Of a stretch of 8,769 bases of DNA, positions 1-6,342 are shown piece by piece (positions within the stretch are counted from its first letter, which is position 1; each line of letters begins with the position of its first letter). The stretch is from assembly GCA_945788455.1 (NCBI GenBank), contig CALZMC010000015.1, forward strand, positions 1-8,769. The letters run 5' to 3'. Under the pieces are notes generated by a model. That model was not told the DNA's origin. It saw only the letters and a list, made by a program, of their open reading frames with translations, and searched no databases. Position numbers and translations under genes: made by a program. The stretch is from an uncultured Clostridia bacterium. GTDB taxonomy: Bacteria > Bacillota > Clostridia > Oscillospirales > Acutalibacteraceae.

Positions 1-564
1 CTTCTTTTGTTCTGCTTCACTGCCGTTTGCGATAACATCCATAATCTTTGGTGTGCCGATTTCGATAAAGAATGTTTCAGCCAAAAACTCGCCGTATTGA
101 ACGATATTCTTTTTTATATCGTCCTTGAATTCAGGATACAGAGTGCCGAAACGGTTAGCAAGTGAATCGACATCATAGCTGATGATACCGTTCTTTGCCT
201 TTGTTCTTGATACTGCCTTTGGCATTTTTACCTTATCGAGATTAGCCTTTTTTCTTGCGTTGAAGAGCGAAGAAAGCTCATCGCTGATTTCGTTAGCAAG
301 AGATTTTGCGTCTCTGTCATTATAGCTTTCAAGCTCGAACAGGCTTTTAGAAATAGTATTGAATTCGGGGCTTTTGCTTTCGGTATCGTATGTGCACTCG
401 AAGGCAAACGTCTCGCTGTTTTCGTCATATACTATTCTGTAAGCACCCTTGTCTCCTGAAAATGTGATGCTCTCGTCAGCCTTTTCCTTAACGCCAAATC
501 CAAGCTCGTTATTGATGTTGCCGAGATTTTTTTCTAATATTTTGAATACTTCAATTAATTCCAT
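1..564 (-). CDS. Hypothetical protein, 3' end beyond the window
   Basis: An open frame of 188 codons runs from ATG (564-562) to the window edge without a stop, so the C-terminus is missing. The start is supported by AGGAG (578-574) nine bases upstream and by a strong promoter further up. I do not recognise the family. The protein looks soluble, with no signal peptide or membrane segment. Residues 1-20 (MELIEVFKILEKNLGNINNE) look helical. Residues 31-60 look like a strand-rich stretch (ITFSGDKGAYRIVYDENSETFAFECTYD, split here for reading only). Residues 72-112 are charged and helical, followed by a basic linker (VKMPKAVSRTKAKNG, 112-126). Residues 134-170 form a second helical segment containing LYPEFKDDIKKNIVQYGEF. 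The protein is acidic overall and has no catalytic motif I can name. It is transcribed away from the ddl operon, so it need not share its function. Confidence is high that it is a real gene and nil for its function. Confidence 0.85.
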   Translation of the reverse strand, partial: MELIEVFKILEKNLGNINNELGFGVKEKADESITFSGDKGAYRIVYDENSETFAFECTYDTESKSPEFNTISKSLFELESYNDRDAKSLANEISDELSSLFNARKKANLDKVKMPKAVSRTKAKNGIISYDVDSLANRFGTLYPEFKDDIKKNIVQYGEFLAETFFIEIGTPKIMDVIANGSEAEQKK

Positions 565-580
565 TATATAAAACTCCTAT

Positions 581-643
581 ATTAGTTATTTTTCACTTTG
601 TTTTTTAATTTTAAACAATGCAAAACGCATATATTTAACTAAT
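581..643 (-). repeat. Inverted repeat in the leader of the leftward hypothetical gene
   Basis: ATTAGTTA (581-588 on the + strand) is the exact reverse complement of TAACTAAT (636-643). A small ATGC/GCAT hairpin (618-621/627-630) lies inside. In the leftward transcript, which should start near 644, the very 5' end could pair with sequence just upstream of the AGGAG ribosome binding site at 578-574. The leader is about 80 nt. The region is very AT-rich, so an 8-bp match may be chance. No known riboswitch class is recognised. Confidence 0.35.
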
Positions 644-650
644 CCATTGT

Positions 651-679
651 ATTATAACATTCATATTCAATTTTGTCAC
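651..679 (-). promoter_or_regulatory. Sigma-70-type promoter for the leftward hypothetical gene
   Basis: Read on the minus strand there is a -35 box GTGACA (679-674, one mismatch to TTGACA), a 17-bp spacer, and a perfect -10 box TATAAT (656-651). TGT precedes the -10, making it an extended -10. Transcription should start near 644, leaving a leader of about 80 nt before the ATG at 564. The rest of the 220-bp gap (565-784) holds the ddl promoter and AT-rich sequence. Confidence 0.8.
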
Positions 680-724
680 TAAATTTTTATATATAATTTA
701 TATATTATTTAACATTTTGATATA

Positions 725-753
725 TTGATTATTAGGGTGGGGTGTGGTACAAT
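725..753 (+). promoter_or_regulatory. Extended -10 promoter of the ddl-argS-radical SAM operon
   Basis: The -35 box is TTGATT (725-730), the spacer is 17 bp, and the -10 box is TACAAT (748-753) preceded by TGG (745-747). The start should fall near 760, giving a leader of only about 25 nt to the TTG at 785. This leaves no room for a T-box or riboswitch. The promoter lies back to back with the leftward one at 651-679. Confidence 0.72.
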
Positions 754-772
754 ATTAGAAATATTATTGAAA

Positions 773-777
773 GAGGG
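773..777 (+). promoter_or_regulatory. Ribosome binding site that fixes the ddl start
   Basis: GAGGG (773-777) lies seven bases before TTG (785-787). The only upstream in-frame ATG, at 725, coincides with the -35 box and has no such site. The TTG is therefore the likely initiator. Confidence 0.7.
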
Positions 778-784
778 CAATATT

Positions 785-1849
785 TTGGACAAAAAGACAG
801 TCGGCATTGTTTTTGGCGGTGTATCCTCCGAGCATGACATTAGCTGTATTTCTGCAAAAAGCATAATCAAAAATATTGATTTGAATAAATATAATATCGT
901 TTTAATCGGCATAACAAAGAACGGCAAGTGGTATATCTTCAACGATGATGTTGAGCTATTGCCCGAGGACAAGTGGCTGAATTCAAGAAGCCTTGTTCCT
1001 GCGTTCATTTCTCCTGACGCGTCTGTCGGCGGACTTGTTACTGCCAAGGGAGATATTATTAAGCTTGATGTTGTTTTTCCTGTTCTTCACGGAAAGAACG
1101 GCGAGGACGGAACTATTCAGGGACTCTTTCAGCTTGCACAAATTCCGTTTGTCGGCTGTGATGCAACATCATCGGGTGTATGTATGGATAAGGCTGTCGC
1201 TAATGCTGTTGCAGATGCATTCGGTATCCCACAGGCAAAATGGTTTGCCATAAATCAATATAACTACATTCGCAAGGGCGATGAAATATTAGACGAGGCT
1301 ATCGAGAGACTCGGTTTTCCGATTTTTGTTAAGCCTGCAAACGCAGGAAGCTCTGTCGGAATATCTAAGGCTCACAACAAGGAGGAGCTTCGACAGGCTA
1401 TGGCAGTTGCCTTTAAGGAGGACAAAAAGGCTGTTTTAGAGGAATTTATTGACGGCTTTGAGGTTGAGTGTGCCGTTTTGGGCAATAACGAGCCTATTGC
1501 CGGAGAGGTCGGTCAAATTATCGCTGCTGCCGAATTTTATGACTTTGACGCAAAATATAATAATCCGCAGAGCGAGACTGTTATTCCTGCCCGTATTGAC
1601 GAAGCAAAGAGAGAAGAGGTCAAGGCACAGGCACTAAAGGCATATAAGGCTCTCGGCTGTGAGGGAATGAGCAGATGCGATTTCTTTGTAACAAATGACG
1701 GCAGAGTTCTGCTAAATGAAATTAACACAATTCCCGGTCAAACTGCAATCAGTATGTATCCAAAGCTTATGGAGGCTGTTGGAATTTCGTACCAAAGCCT
1801 TATCGACAGGCTAATCGACTTGGCACTTGAGCGAGGCGGTAGGATATAA
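785..1849 (+). CDS. ddl: D-alanine--D-alanine ligase
   Basis: An ATP-grasp ligase that joins two D-alanines in the cytoplasm for the peptidoglycan precursor stem. With the TTG start it has 354 residues, a normal length. Visible signatures are GGVSSEHDIS (11-20, with the conserved Glu16), VFPVLHGKNGEDG (97-109), the ATP-binding KPANAGSSVGISK (183-195), EEF-DG-EVECAVLG (219-233), the omega-loop motif FYDFDAKY ending at Tyr258, and the metal-binding DFF (299-301) and NEINTIPG (311-318). The Tyr in AKY matches the tyrosine of classical D-Ala-D-Ala ligases; D-Ala-D-Lac enzymes of the VanA type have His there. D-Ala-D-Ser ligases can share the Tyr, so specificity rests on inference. The frame is also open upstream to an ATG at 725, but that stretch contains the promoter. 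The stop overlaps the next start by one base, so the two are probably translationally coupled. Confidence 0.95.
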   Translation: MDKKTVGIVFGGVSSEHDISCISAKSIIKNIDLNKYNIVLIGITKNGKWYIFNDDVELLPEDKWLNSRSLVPAFISPDASVGGLVTAKGDIIKLDVVFPVLHGKNGEDGTIQGLFQLAQIPFVGCDATSSGVCMDKAVANAVADAFGIPQAKWFAINQYNYIRKGDEILDEAIERLGFPIFVKPANAGSSVGISKAHNKEELRQAMAVAFKEDKKAVLEEFIDGFEVECAVLGNNEPIAGEVGQIIAAAEFYDFDAKYNNPQSETVIPARIDEAKREEVKAQALKAYKALGCEGMSRCDFFVTNDGRVLLNEINTIPGQTAISMYPKLMEAVGISYQSLIDRLIDLALERGGRI

Positions 1850-2274
1850 TGCAGAAGGTATTGCTTGAGATTGTCGGCACTCAAAGGATAGATAACCAAA
1901 GCGACAAAATGGAGCTGACAACTATCGCGACTATTGAGGATAAAGAAAGTGCTTATGTAATTAAGTACAAGGAGGCACAGGAGCCTCCGCTTTCCGATGT
2001 CGATGTCTGTGTTACTATAAATAAGAACGAAGGCCATGTTGAAATGACGCGTTCGGGTGCAATCAGCTCTTGCCTTATTATTGAGAAGGCACAGCGCCAT
2101 CTTTGTCAGTACGGCACCGAGTACGGCGGTATTCTTATGGGTATATACGGAAAAGAAATTGACATTAATTATAATGGAGAGCTTGGTAGCTTTAATTTTG
2201 TTTATGATATTGATATAAACGGCTCTGTTGTATCACGTAACGGAGTTAAAATGAATATATTGAAATCAATGTAG
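1849..2274 (+). CDS. DUF1934 family protein (YwiB-like small beta-barrel)
   Basis: A 141-residue soluble protein resembling the DUF1934 family. That family includes Bacillus subtilis YwiB, encoded next to argS, and is thought to form a small calycin-like beta-barrel of unknown biochemical role. It shows many alternating hydrophobic strands, for example VLLEIVGTQRI (4-14), MELTTIATIED (21-31), a central VDVCVTINKNEGHVEMTRSG, and the family-typical C-terminal part with YGGILMGIYGKEIDINYNGELGS (split: YGGILMGIYG then KEIDINYNG). There are no catalytic residues I can point to. ATG (1849-1851) shares its A with the ddl stop, and a GGTAGGA-type site lies just upstream. The stop overlaps the ribosome binding site of argS, so expression of the three genes is tightly linked. 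Assignment is by remembered family features and synteny, not by a search. Confidence 0.82.
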   Translation: MQKVLLEIVGTQRIDNQSDKMELTTIATIEDKESAYVIKYKEAQEPPLSDVDVCVTINKNEGHVEMTRSGAISSCLIIEKAQRHLCQYGTEYGGILMGIYGKEIDINYNGELGSFNFVYDIDINGSVVSRNGVKMNILKSM

Positions 2275-2283
2275 GAGAATAAG

Positions 2284-3972
2284 ATGTCAAAAATTGTCAG
2301 TAAAACAGAAGACACATTAAGAAATATAATTGAAAATGCAATCAAATCAGCTATTGCCTGCGGCGACTTGATCGAGGCAGATATTCCTGATTTTATTATC
2401 GAAAAGCCTGCAAACAAGGCAAACGGCGACTTTTCATCTAATGCTGCTATGGCAGGTGCAAGAGCATTTAAAAAGGCTCCTCGTATGATTGCCGAGGCTA
2501 TTGTCAGCAAGATTGACTTGGCTGACACATTGTTTGAAAAGGTTGAAATTGCGGGACCGGGCTTTTTAAATTTCTATTTATCACAAAGATATTATGCAGA
2601 AATCCTAAAGGATGTTTTTGCCTGTGGCGATGATTACGGAAAGTCTGATTTCGGTCAGGGAAAGAGAGTTCTTGTTGAGTTCGTTTCTGCAAATCCGACA
2701 GGCCCTATGCATATCGGTAATGCTCGCGGAGGTGCAATCGGCGACTGCCTTGCATCTGTGCTTGATTGGGCAGGCTATGAGGTTAACAGAGAGTTTTATG
2801 TTAACGATGCCGGAAATCAGATTGAAAAGTTTGCAACATCACTTGAGATTAGATATCTTCAGCATTTTGATAAAAGTATTGAGATGCCTGAGGACGCATA
2901 TCACGGAGCTGATATTGTTAATCACGCAGAGAGCTATATTGCCGAGTTCGGCGACAGGCTTGTGAATGTACCGAGCGAGGAGAGAAGAAAGGCACTCGTT
3001 GACTATGCTCTTCCAAAGAATATTGCAGGTCTTGAGCGTGACCTTGGCAGATACAGAATTACCTATGACAAGTGGTTTAGAGAGTCAACTCTGCACAATG
3101 ACGGCTCTGTAAACGAGGTTATCAATGCCCTAAAGGAAAAGGGTGTGACGTATGAGCAAGACGGTGCTCTGTGGTTTAAGGCGAGCGAATTTGGCAATGA
3201 TAAGGATATAGTTTTAATTCGTGCGAACGGTCTTCCGACATATATCGTTCCTGATATTGCATACCACTACAATAAGCTTGTAACTCGTGGATATGACAAG
3301 GCTATTGACGTTCTCGGCGCTGACCATCACGGCTATGTTCCTCGTATGAAGGCGGCATTGACAGCGCTCGGTCTTGACGCAGACAGACTTGATATTGTTA
3401 TTATGCAGATGGTTAGGCTCGTTCGTGACGGCGAGACAATCAAGCTTTCAAAGCGTTCGGGCAAGGCTATCACTCTTAACACTCTTATTGACGAGGTTCC
3501 TCTTGATGCGGCAAGATTTTTCTTCAATCTTCGTGAGCCGAATTCTCACTTTGACTTTGATTTGGAGCTTGCGGCAAAGCAGTCAAGCGAAAACCCCGTA
3601 TATTATGTTCAGTATGCTCACGCGCGTATCTGCTCAATTATTCGTAAGGCTCTTGAGCAGGGCGTTGAGCTTAGAACTCCGACTGACGATGAGCTGCTTC
3701 TCCTAAACAGCGAGGAGGAAAAGGATTTAATCCGTCATCTGTCAGCATTAACTGATGAGATTATTTCAGCCGCAAAGGCTTATGACCCTGCCAAGATTAC
3801 TCATTATGTTATAGAGCTTGCAACTCTGTTCCATAAGTTTTATAATGCACAGAGAGTTATGGTTGATGACGAGTCATTAATGCAGGCAAGATTGTATCTC
3901 TGCACAGCAGTTAAGGATACAATCAAAAATATTTTAACTATGCTAAAAATCACAACCCCAGAGGTAATGTGA
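2284..3972 (+). CDS. argS: Arginyl-tRNA synthetase
   Basis: A class I aminoacyl-tRNA synthetase that charges tRNA-Arg with arginine using ATP. It has 562 residues, the usual length. An N-terminal tRNA-recognition (Add1-type) domain covers about 10-100 and includes KPANKANGDFSSNAAM and GPGFLNFYL. The catalytic Rossmann fold follows with the HIGH signature as HIGN in SANPTGPMHIGNARGG (135-150). The insertion and active-site region contains FYVNDAGNQI (171-180) and VLGADHHGY (343-351). The KMSKS loop appears as KLSKRSG (387-393), a common ArgRS variant. The C-terminal DALR anticodon-binding domain starts at about 430, with NPVYYVQYAHARICSI (437-452), and ends in MLKIT. AGGAG (2273-2277) overlaps the DUF1934 stop and sits six bases before the ATG. 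It looks intact, with no T-box leader. It lies inside the operon, so it is expressed from the ddl promoter unless an internal one exists. Confidence 0.98.
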   Translation: MSKIVSKTEDTLRNIIENAIKSAIACGDLIEADIPDFIIEKPANKANGDFSSNAAMAGARAFKKAPRMIAEAIVSKIDLADTLFEKVEIAGPGFLNFYLSQRYYAEILKDVFACGDDYGKSDFGQGKRVLVEFVSANPTGPMHIGNARGGAIGDCLASVLDWAGYEVNREFYVNDAGNQIEKFATSLEIRYLQHFDKSIEMPEDAYHGADIVNHAESYIAEFGDRLVNVPSEERRKALVDYALPKNIAGLERDLGRYRITYDKWFRESTLHNDGSVNEVINALKEKGVTYEQDGALWFKASEFGNDKDIVLIRANGLPTYIVPDIAYHYNKLVTRGYDKAIDVLGADHHGYVPRMKAALTALGLDADRLDIVIMQMVRLVRDGETIKLSKRSGKAITLNTLIDEVPLDAARFFFNLREPNSHFDFDLELAAKQSSENPVYYVQYAHARICSIIRKALEQGVELRTPTDDELLLLNSEEEKDLIRHLSALTDEIISAAKAYDPAKITHYVIELATLFHKFYNAQRVMVDDESLMQARLYLCTAVKDTIKNILTMLKITTPEVM

Positions 3973-3985
3973 GAGAGGTAAAAAA

Positions 3986-5392
3986 ATGGCACAACTCAAA
4001 AGTAAGATGCTTCACGGAATAGGAAATCAGGTTTTTAAGTTCCTTTACAAAAGTCCGAAAAGGAATATGCTAAAGCTTATTAATCTTGCCGAGGTCTTAA
4101 CCGGAAAGATGTATCCCGAAAGCACCTTTACAAAAACAAAGGAAATCCTTAATGATGAGGATAATATTTGGCATCAGTTTCTGTTTAGAGGACTTGAGGA
4201 GGTTGACCACGACTTTCTTCGAAAGGCCGTGTTGACCTTTGGTATTGACCTTGGCTTAATCGGAACCTCTACGTTAAGAAAAAAGAGAGACAAGGAGCAT
4301 TGTAATATCCCTTGGGTTATTCTAATGGACCCTACATCTGCTTGTAATATGAAATGTAAGGGCTGTTGGGCGAGTGAATATGGCCACAACTCAAATCTGT
4401 CGCTTGACGAAATGAGGAGAGTTATCAGCGAGGCTAAGGCTCTTGGTACTCATTTCTTTATGTTTACGGGCGGAGAGCCACTTATTAAGAAAAATGACAT
4501 ATTGGCACTCGCAAGAGAAAATCAGGATTGCATCTTCCTATCTTTCACAAACGGTACACTCATAGACGATAAGTTTTGTGAGGATATGAAGGCCTGCGGA
4601 AATCTTGGACTTGCTCTTTCGATTGAGGGTAACGAATATACAACTGACCTTCGAAGAGGCGAGGGCGCATACCAAAATATCCTAAAGGCTATGAAAATGC
4701 TAAAGGAGCATAAATGTATTTTTGGTACATCGGTATGCTACACAAGTCAAAACTACGAGGCTGTTACAAGTGACGAGTTCTATGATTTTATGATAGAAAA
4801 CGGCGCAAGATATGCGTGGTATTTCCACTATATGCCTGTTGGAAGCGATGCCGATACAAAGCTCCTTTTAACACCGGAACAGCGTGAGCATGTTTATCGC
4901 GAGATTAGAGCAAAGAGAAACAGCAAGACAGGAAAGCCTATTTTTACAGTCGATTTTCAGCACGATGCCGAGTTTGTCGGTGGCTGTATCGCAGGTGGAC
5001 GAAATTATTTTCATATCAACAGCGAGGGCGATGTTGAGCCTTGCGTTTTCATTCATTACAGCGACTCGAATATAAGAGAAAAGTCTGTTCTTGAATGTCT
5101 AAAGGCGCCTCTGTTTAGAGAGTATTACAAGGGCCAGCCGTTTAACGATAATATGCTTCAGCCCTGTCCTATGCTCGAAAATCCACAGGCACTTCGCAGT
5201 ATAGTTGCTCGTACAGGAGCGAAGTCAACTAATTTGACAAAGCCTGAGAGTGCAGAGGAGCTGTGCTCAAAGTGTGACGAGTATGCAAAGAACTGGGCTC
5301 CTAAGGCAAAGAAAATTTGGGAGGAGCAAGCTCGATTTAAGCCGTTTACACAGTATTATCGAGATACAGAAGAAGCAAAACAGAATAAATAA
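3986..5392 (+). CDS. Radical SAM protein with SPASM/twitch-like C-terminal cluster domain, function unknown
   Basis: A 468-residue enzyme with three parts. Residues 1-108 form a helical N-terminal extension (KFLYKSPKRNMLKLINLAEVL, cut at KFLYKSPKRNMLKLIN) that is not part of the radical SAM core. The core follows with the 4Fe-4S motif C120-x3-C124-x2-C127 in MDPTSACNMKCKGCW and the SAM-binding TGGEP (161-165). The C-terminal part has C334-x13-G-x4-C353, then C394 and C427-x2-C430. That matches the opening of SPASM/twitch auxiliary-cluster domains, but I do not see the complete seven-cysteine SPASM set. SPASM enzymes typically modify peptides or proteins. No precursor peptide, transporter or protease gene is adjacent, so the substrate is unknown. 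AGAGG (3974-3978) lies seven bases before the ATG, and the gene starts 13 nt after argS. It is last in the operon, immediately before a terminator. A housekeeping or modification role is possible but unproven. Confidence 0.93.
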   Translation: MAQLKSKMLHGIGNQVFKFLYKSPKRNMLKLINLAEVLTGKMYPESTFTKTKEILNDEDNIWHQFLFRGLEEVDHDFLRKAVLTFGIDLGLIGTSTLRKKRDKEHCNIPWVILMDPTSACNMKCKGCWASEYGHNSNLSLDEMRRVISEAKALGTHFFMFTGGEPLIKKNDILALARENQDCIFLSFTNGTLIDDKFCEDMKACGNLGLALSIEGNEYTTDLRRGEGAYQNILKAMKMLKEHKCIFGTSVCYTSQNYEAVTSDEFYDFMIENGARYAWYFHYMPVGSDADTKLLLTPEQREHVYREIRAKRNSKTGKPIFTVDFQHDAEFVGGCIAGGRNYFHINSEGDVEPCVFIHYSDSNIREKSVLECLKAPLFREYYKGQPFNDNMLQPCPMLENPQALRSIVARTGAKSTNLTKPESAEELCSKCDEYAKNWAPKAKKIWEEQARFKPFTQYYRDTEEAKQNK

Positions 5393-5429
5393 AAAACAGC
5401 TCTCTTGGAGAACCCAAGAGAGTTGTTTT
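5393..5429. terminator. Bidirectional rho-independent terminator between convergent operons
   Basis: A 16-bp stem pairs AAAACAGCTCTCTTGG (5393-5408) with CCAAGAGAGTTGTTTT (5414-5429), with one G-T pair and the loop AGAAC. On the + strand the arm ends in TTTTCTT. On the minus strand it is followed by TTATTTATTC, whose bases overlap the radical SAM stop codon. It should end the ddl operon and also stop transcripts coming from hisF. Confidence 0.88.
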
Positions 5430-5446
5430 CTTGTAATAACGATGCT

Positions 5447-5570
5447 CCAATTGGCTCCCTTGTGTAAAGGGTGCGGGTCTCCAGTGGAGACCTCTGCACG
5501 AATGTGCAGAAGCACCGACCGAGCCGACAGGCGAGACGCTGTCGCACCTATAGGTGTGACTGAGGGATTG
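5447..5570. repeat. Composite palindromic intergenic repeat (REP/MITE-like, branched)
   Basis: The ends resemble an intergenic repeat I associate with gut Clostridia: CCAATTGGCTCCCTTGTGTA at the left and GTGTGACTGAGGGATTG at the right, with CAAT...CCCT against AGGG...ATTG. Inside are hairpins CCCTT/AAGGG (5457-5461/5467-5471), GGTCTCC/GGAGACC (5476-5482/5486-5492), TCTGCAC/GTGCAGA (5493-5499/5504-5510), CGACAG/CTGTCG (5525-5530/5539-5544) and GTCGCACCTA/TAGGTGTGAC (5541-5550/5551-5560). GGTGC (5470-5474) and GCACC (5512-5516) close the second and third hairpins into a three-way junction. No coding function is apparent. It lies between convergent genes, 11 nt past the hisF stop. The family assignment is from memory. 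Confidence 0.7.
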
Positions 5571-5581
5571 TATTATTATAT

Positions 5582-6340
5582 TTATAATCTAACAGGAATA
5601 TCGTTTTCATTTAAGTATTTTTTTAGTTCGGGGATAGGCAACTCGTTGAAATGAAACAGGCTTGCAGCTAAAACTGCGTCTGCCTTGCCACGCGTGAATG
5701 CGTCAGAAAAATGCTCAGCCTTTCCGGCACCGCCCGATGCGATAACAGGAATGCCGACATTCTCGCTAACAGTCCTTGTCAGCTCAATATCATATCCCGT
5801 TTTCTGTCCGTCTTGGTCCATAGAGGTCAAGAGTATTTCGCCTGCGCCACGCTTTTCAGCCTCGATTGCCCACTTGACAGCATCAATGCCGGTTGGTATT
5901 CTTCCGCCATTCAGGTAAACCTCCCAGCTACCCTTACCGTCTTTTTTTGCATCAATAGCACAAACAACACATTGTGAGCCGAATTTGTATGATGCCTCAT
6001 TAATTAAATCGGGATTTCTTACAGCCGCGGAGTTAACGCTAATCTTGTCAGCACCTGCTCTTAAAAGCTCCTTAAAGTCATCAACCGTCTTAATTCCGCC
6101 ACCGACAGTAAACGGAATGAACACTGTTTTGGCAACGCGCCTGACAATATCAATCATTGTGCTTCTGCCCTCGTGAGTGGCAGTAATGTCGAGTAATACA
6201 AGCTCATCAGCACCTTGTCTGTCGTATGCAGCTGCACATTCGACTGGGTCGCCTGCATCTTTTAAATCAACGAATGATACGCCCTTTACAACTCTGCCGT
6301 TTTTTACATCAAGACAGGGAATAATTCTTTTTGCGTACAT
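5582..6340 (-). CDS. hisF: Imidazole glycerol phosphate synthase, cyclase subunit HisF
   Basis: The (beta-alpha)8-barrel subunit that takes ammonia from HisH and converts PRFAR to imidazole glycerol phosphate plus AICAR, which links histidine to purine synthesis. It has 252 residues, full length. The start [20 protein letters not shown] carries the catalytic Asp11. The second catalytic residue, Asp130, is in CAID (127-130). Phosphate-binding segments are FTVGGGI (77-83), VNSAA (102-106), and IASGGAG with the late [11 protein letters not shown]. The C-terminus [14 protein letters not shown] is typical. GGAGG (6352-6348) inside the end of hisH gives a seven-base spacing to the ATG. The gene follows hisH by two bases, so the two subunits are coupled. 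Only hisH and hisF are here; hisA, hisI/hisE and the rest of the pathway are not seen in the window. Confidence 0.97.
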   Translation of the reverse strand: MYAKRIIPCLDVKNGRVVKGVSFVDLKDAGDPVECAAAYDRQGADELVLLDITATHEGRSTMIDIVRRVAKTVFIPFTVGGGIKTVDDFKELLRAGADKISVNSAAVRNPDLINEASYKFGSQCVVCAIDAKKDGKGSWEVYLNGGRIPTGIDAVKWAIEAEKRGAGEILLTSMDQDGQKTGYDIELTRTVSENVGIPVIASGGAGKAEHFSDAFTRGKADAVLAASLFHFNELPIPELKKYLNENDIPVRL

Positions 6341-6342
6341 AA

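Noticed and set aside
754..784. T-box or riboswitch upstream of the ddl-argS operon
   Set aside because: The predicted leader is about 25 nt, far too short, with no specifier loop or terminator hairpin.
709..1047. A 112-codon minus-strand frame over the start of ddl
   Set aside because: It is antisense to the conserved N-terminus of Ddl and its start has no ribosome binding site. Its length is a by-product of ddl codon use.
785..1849. A Van-type ligase conferring glycopeptide resistance
   Set aside because: The omega loop ends in AKY as in D-Ala-D-Ala ligases, and there are no vanH, vanX, vanT or vanRS neighbours. The context is a housekeeping operon.
5392..5581. A hidden RiPP precursor peptide for the radical SAM enzyme
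   Set aside because: The region after the gene is filled by the terminator and palindromes. No short frame with a ribosome binding site and a Cys/Gly/Lys-rich core was seen there. A precursor encoded elsewhere is not excluded.
5250..5654. A 134-codon + strand frame covering the end of the radical SAM gene, the terminator and the palindromic element
   Set aside because: It lies in another frame of the radical SAM gene, then reads through hairpins and into antisense hisF. It has no ribosome binding site and a composition unlike protein.
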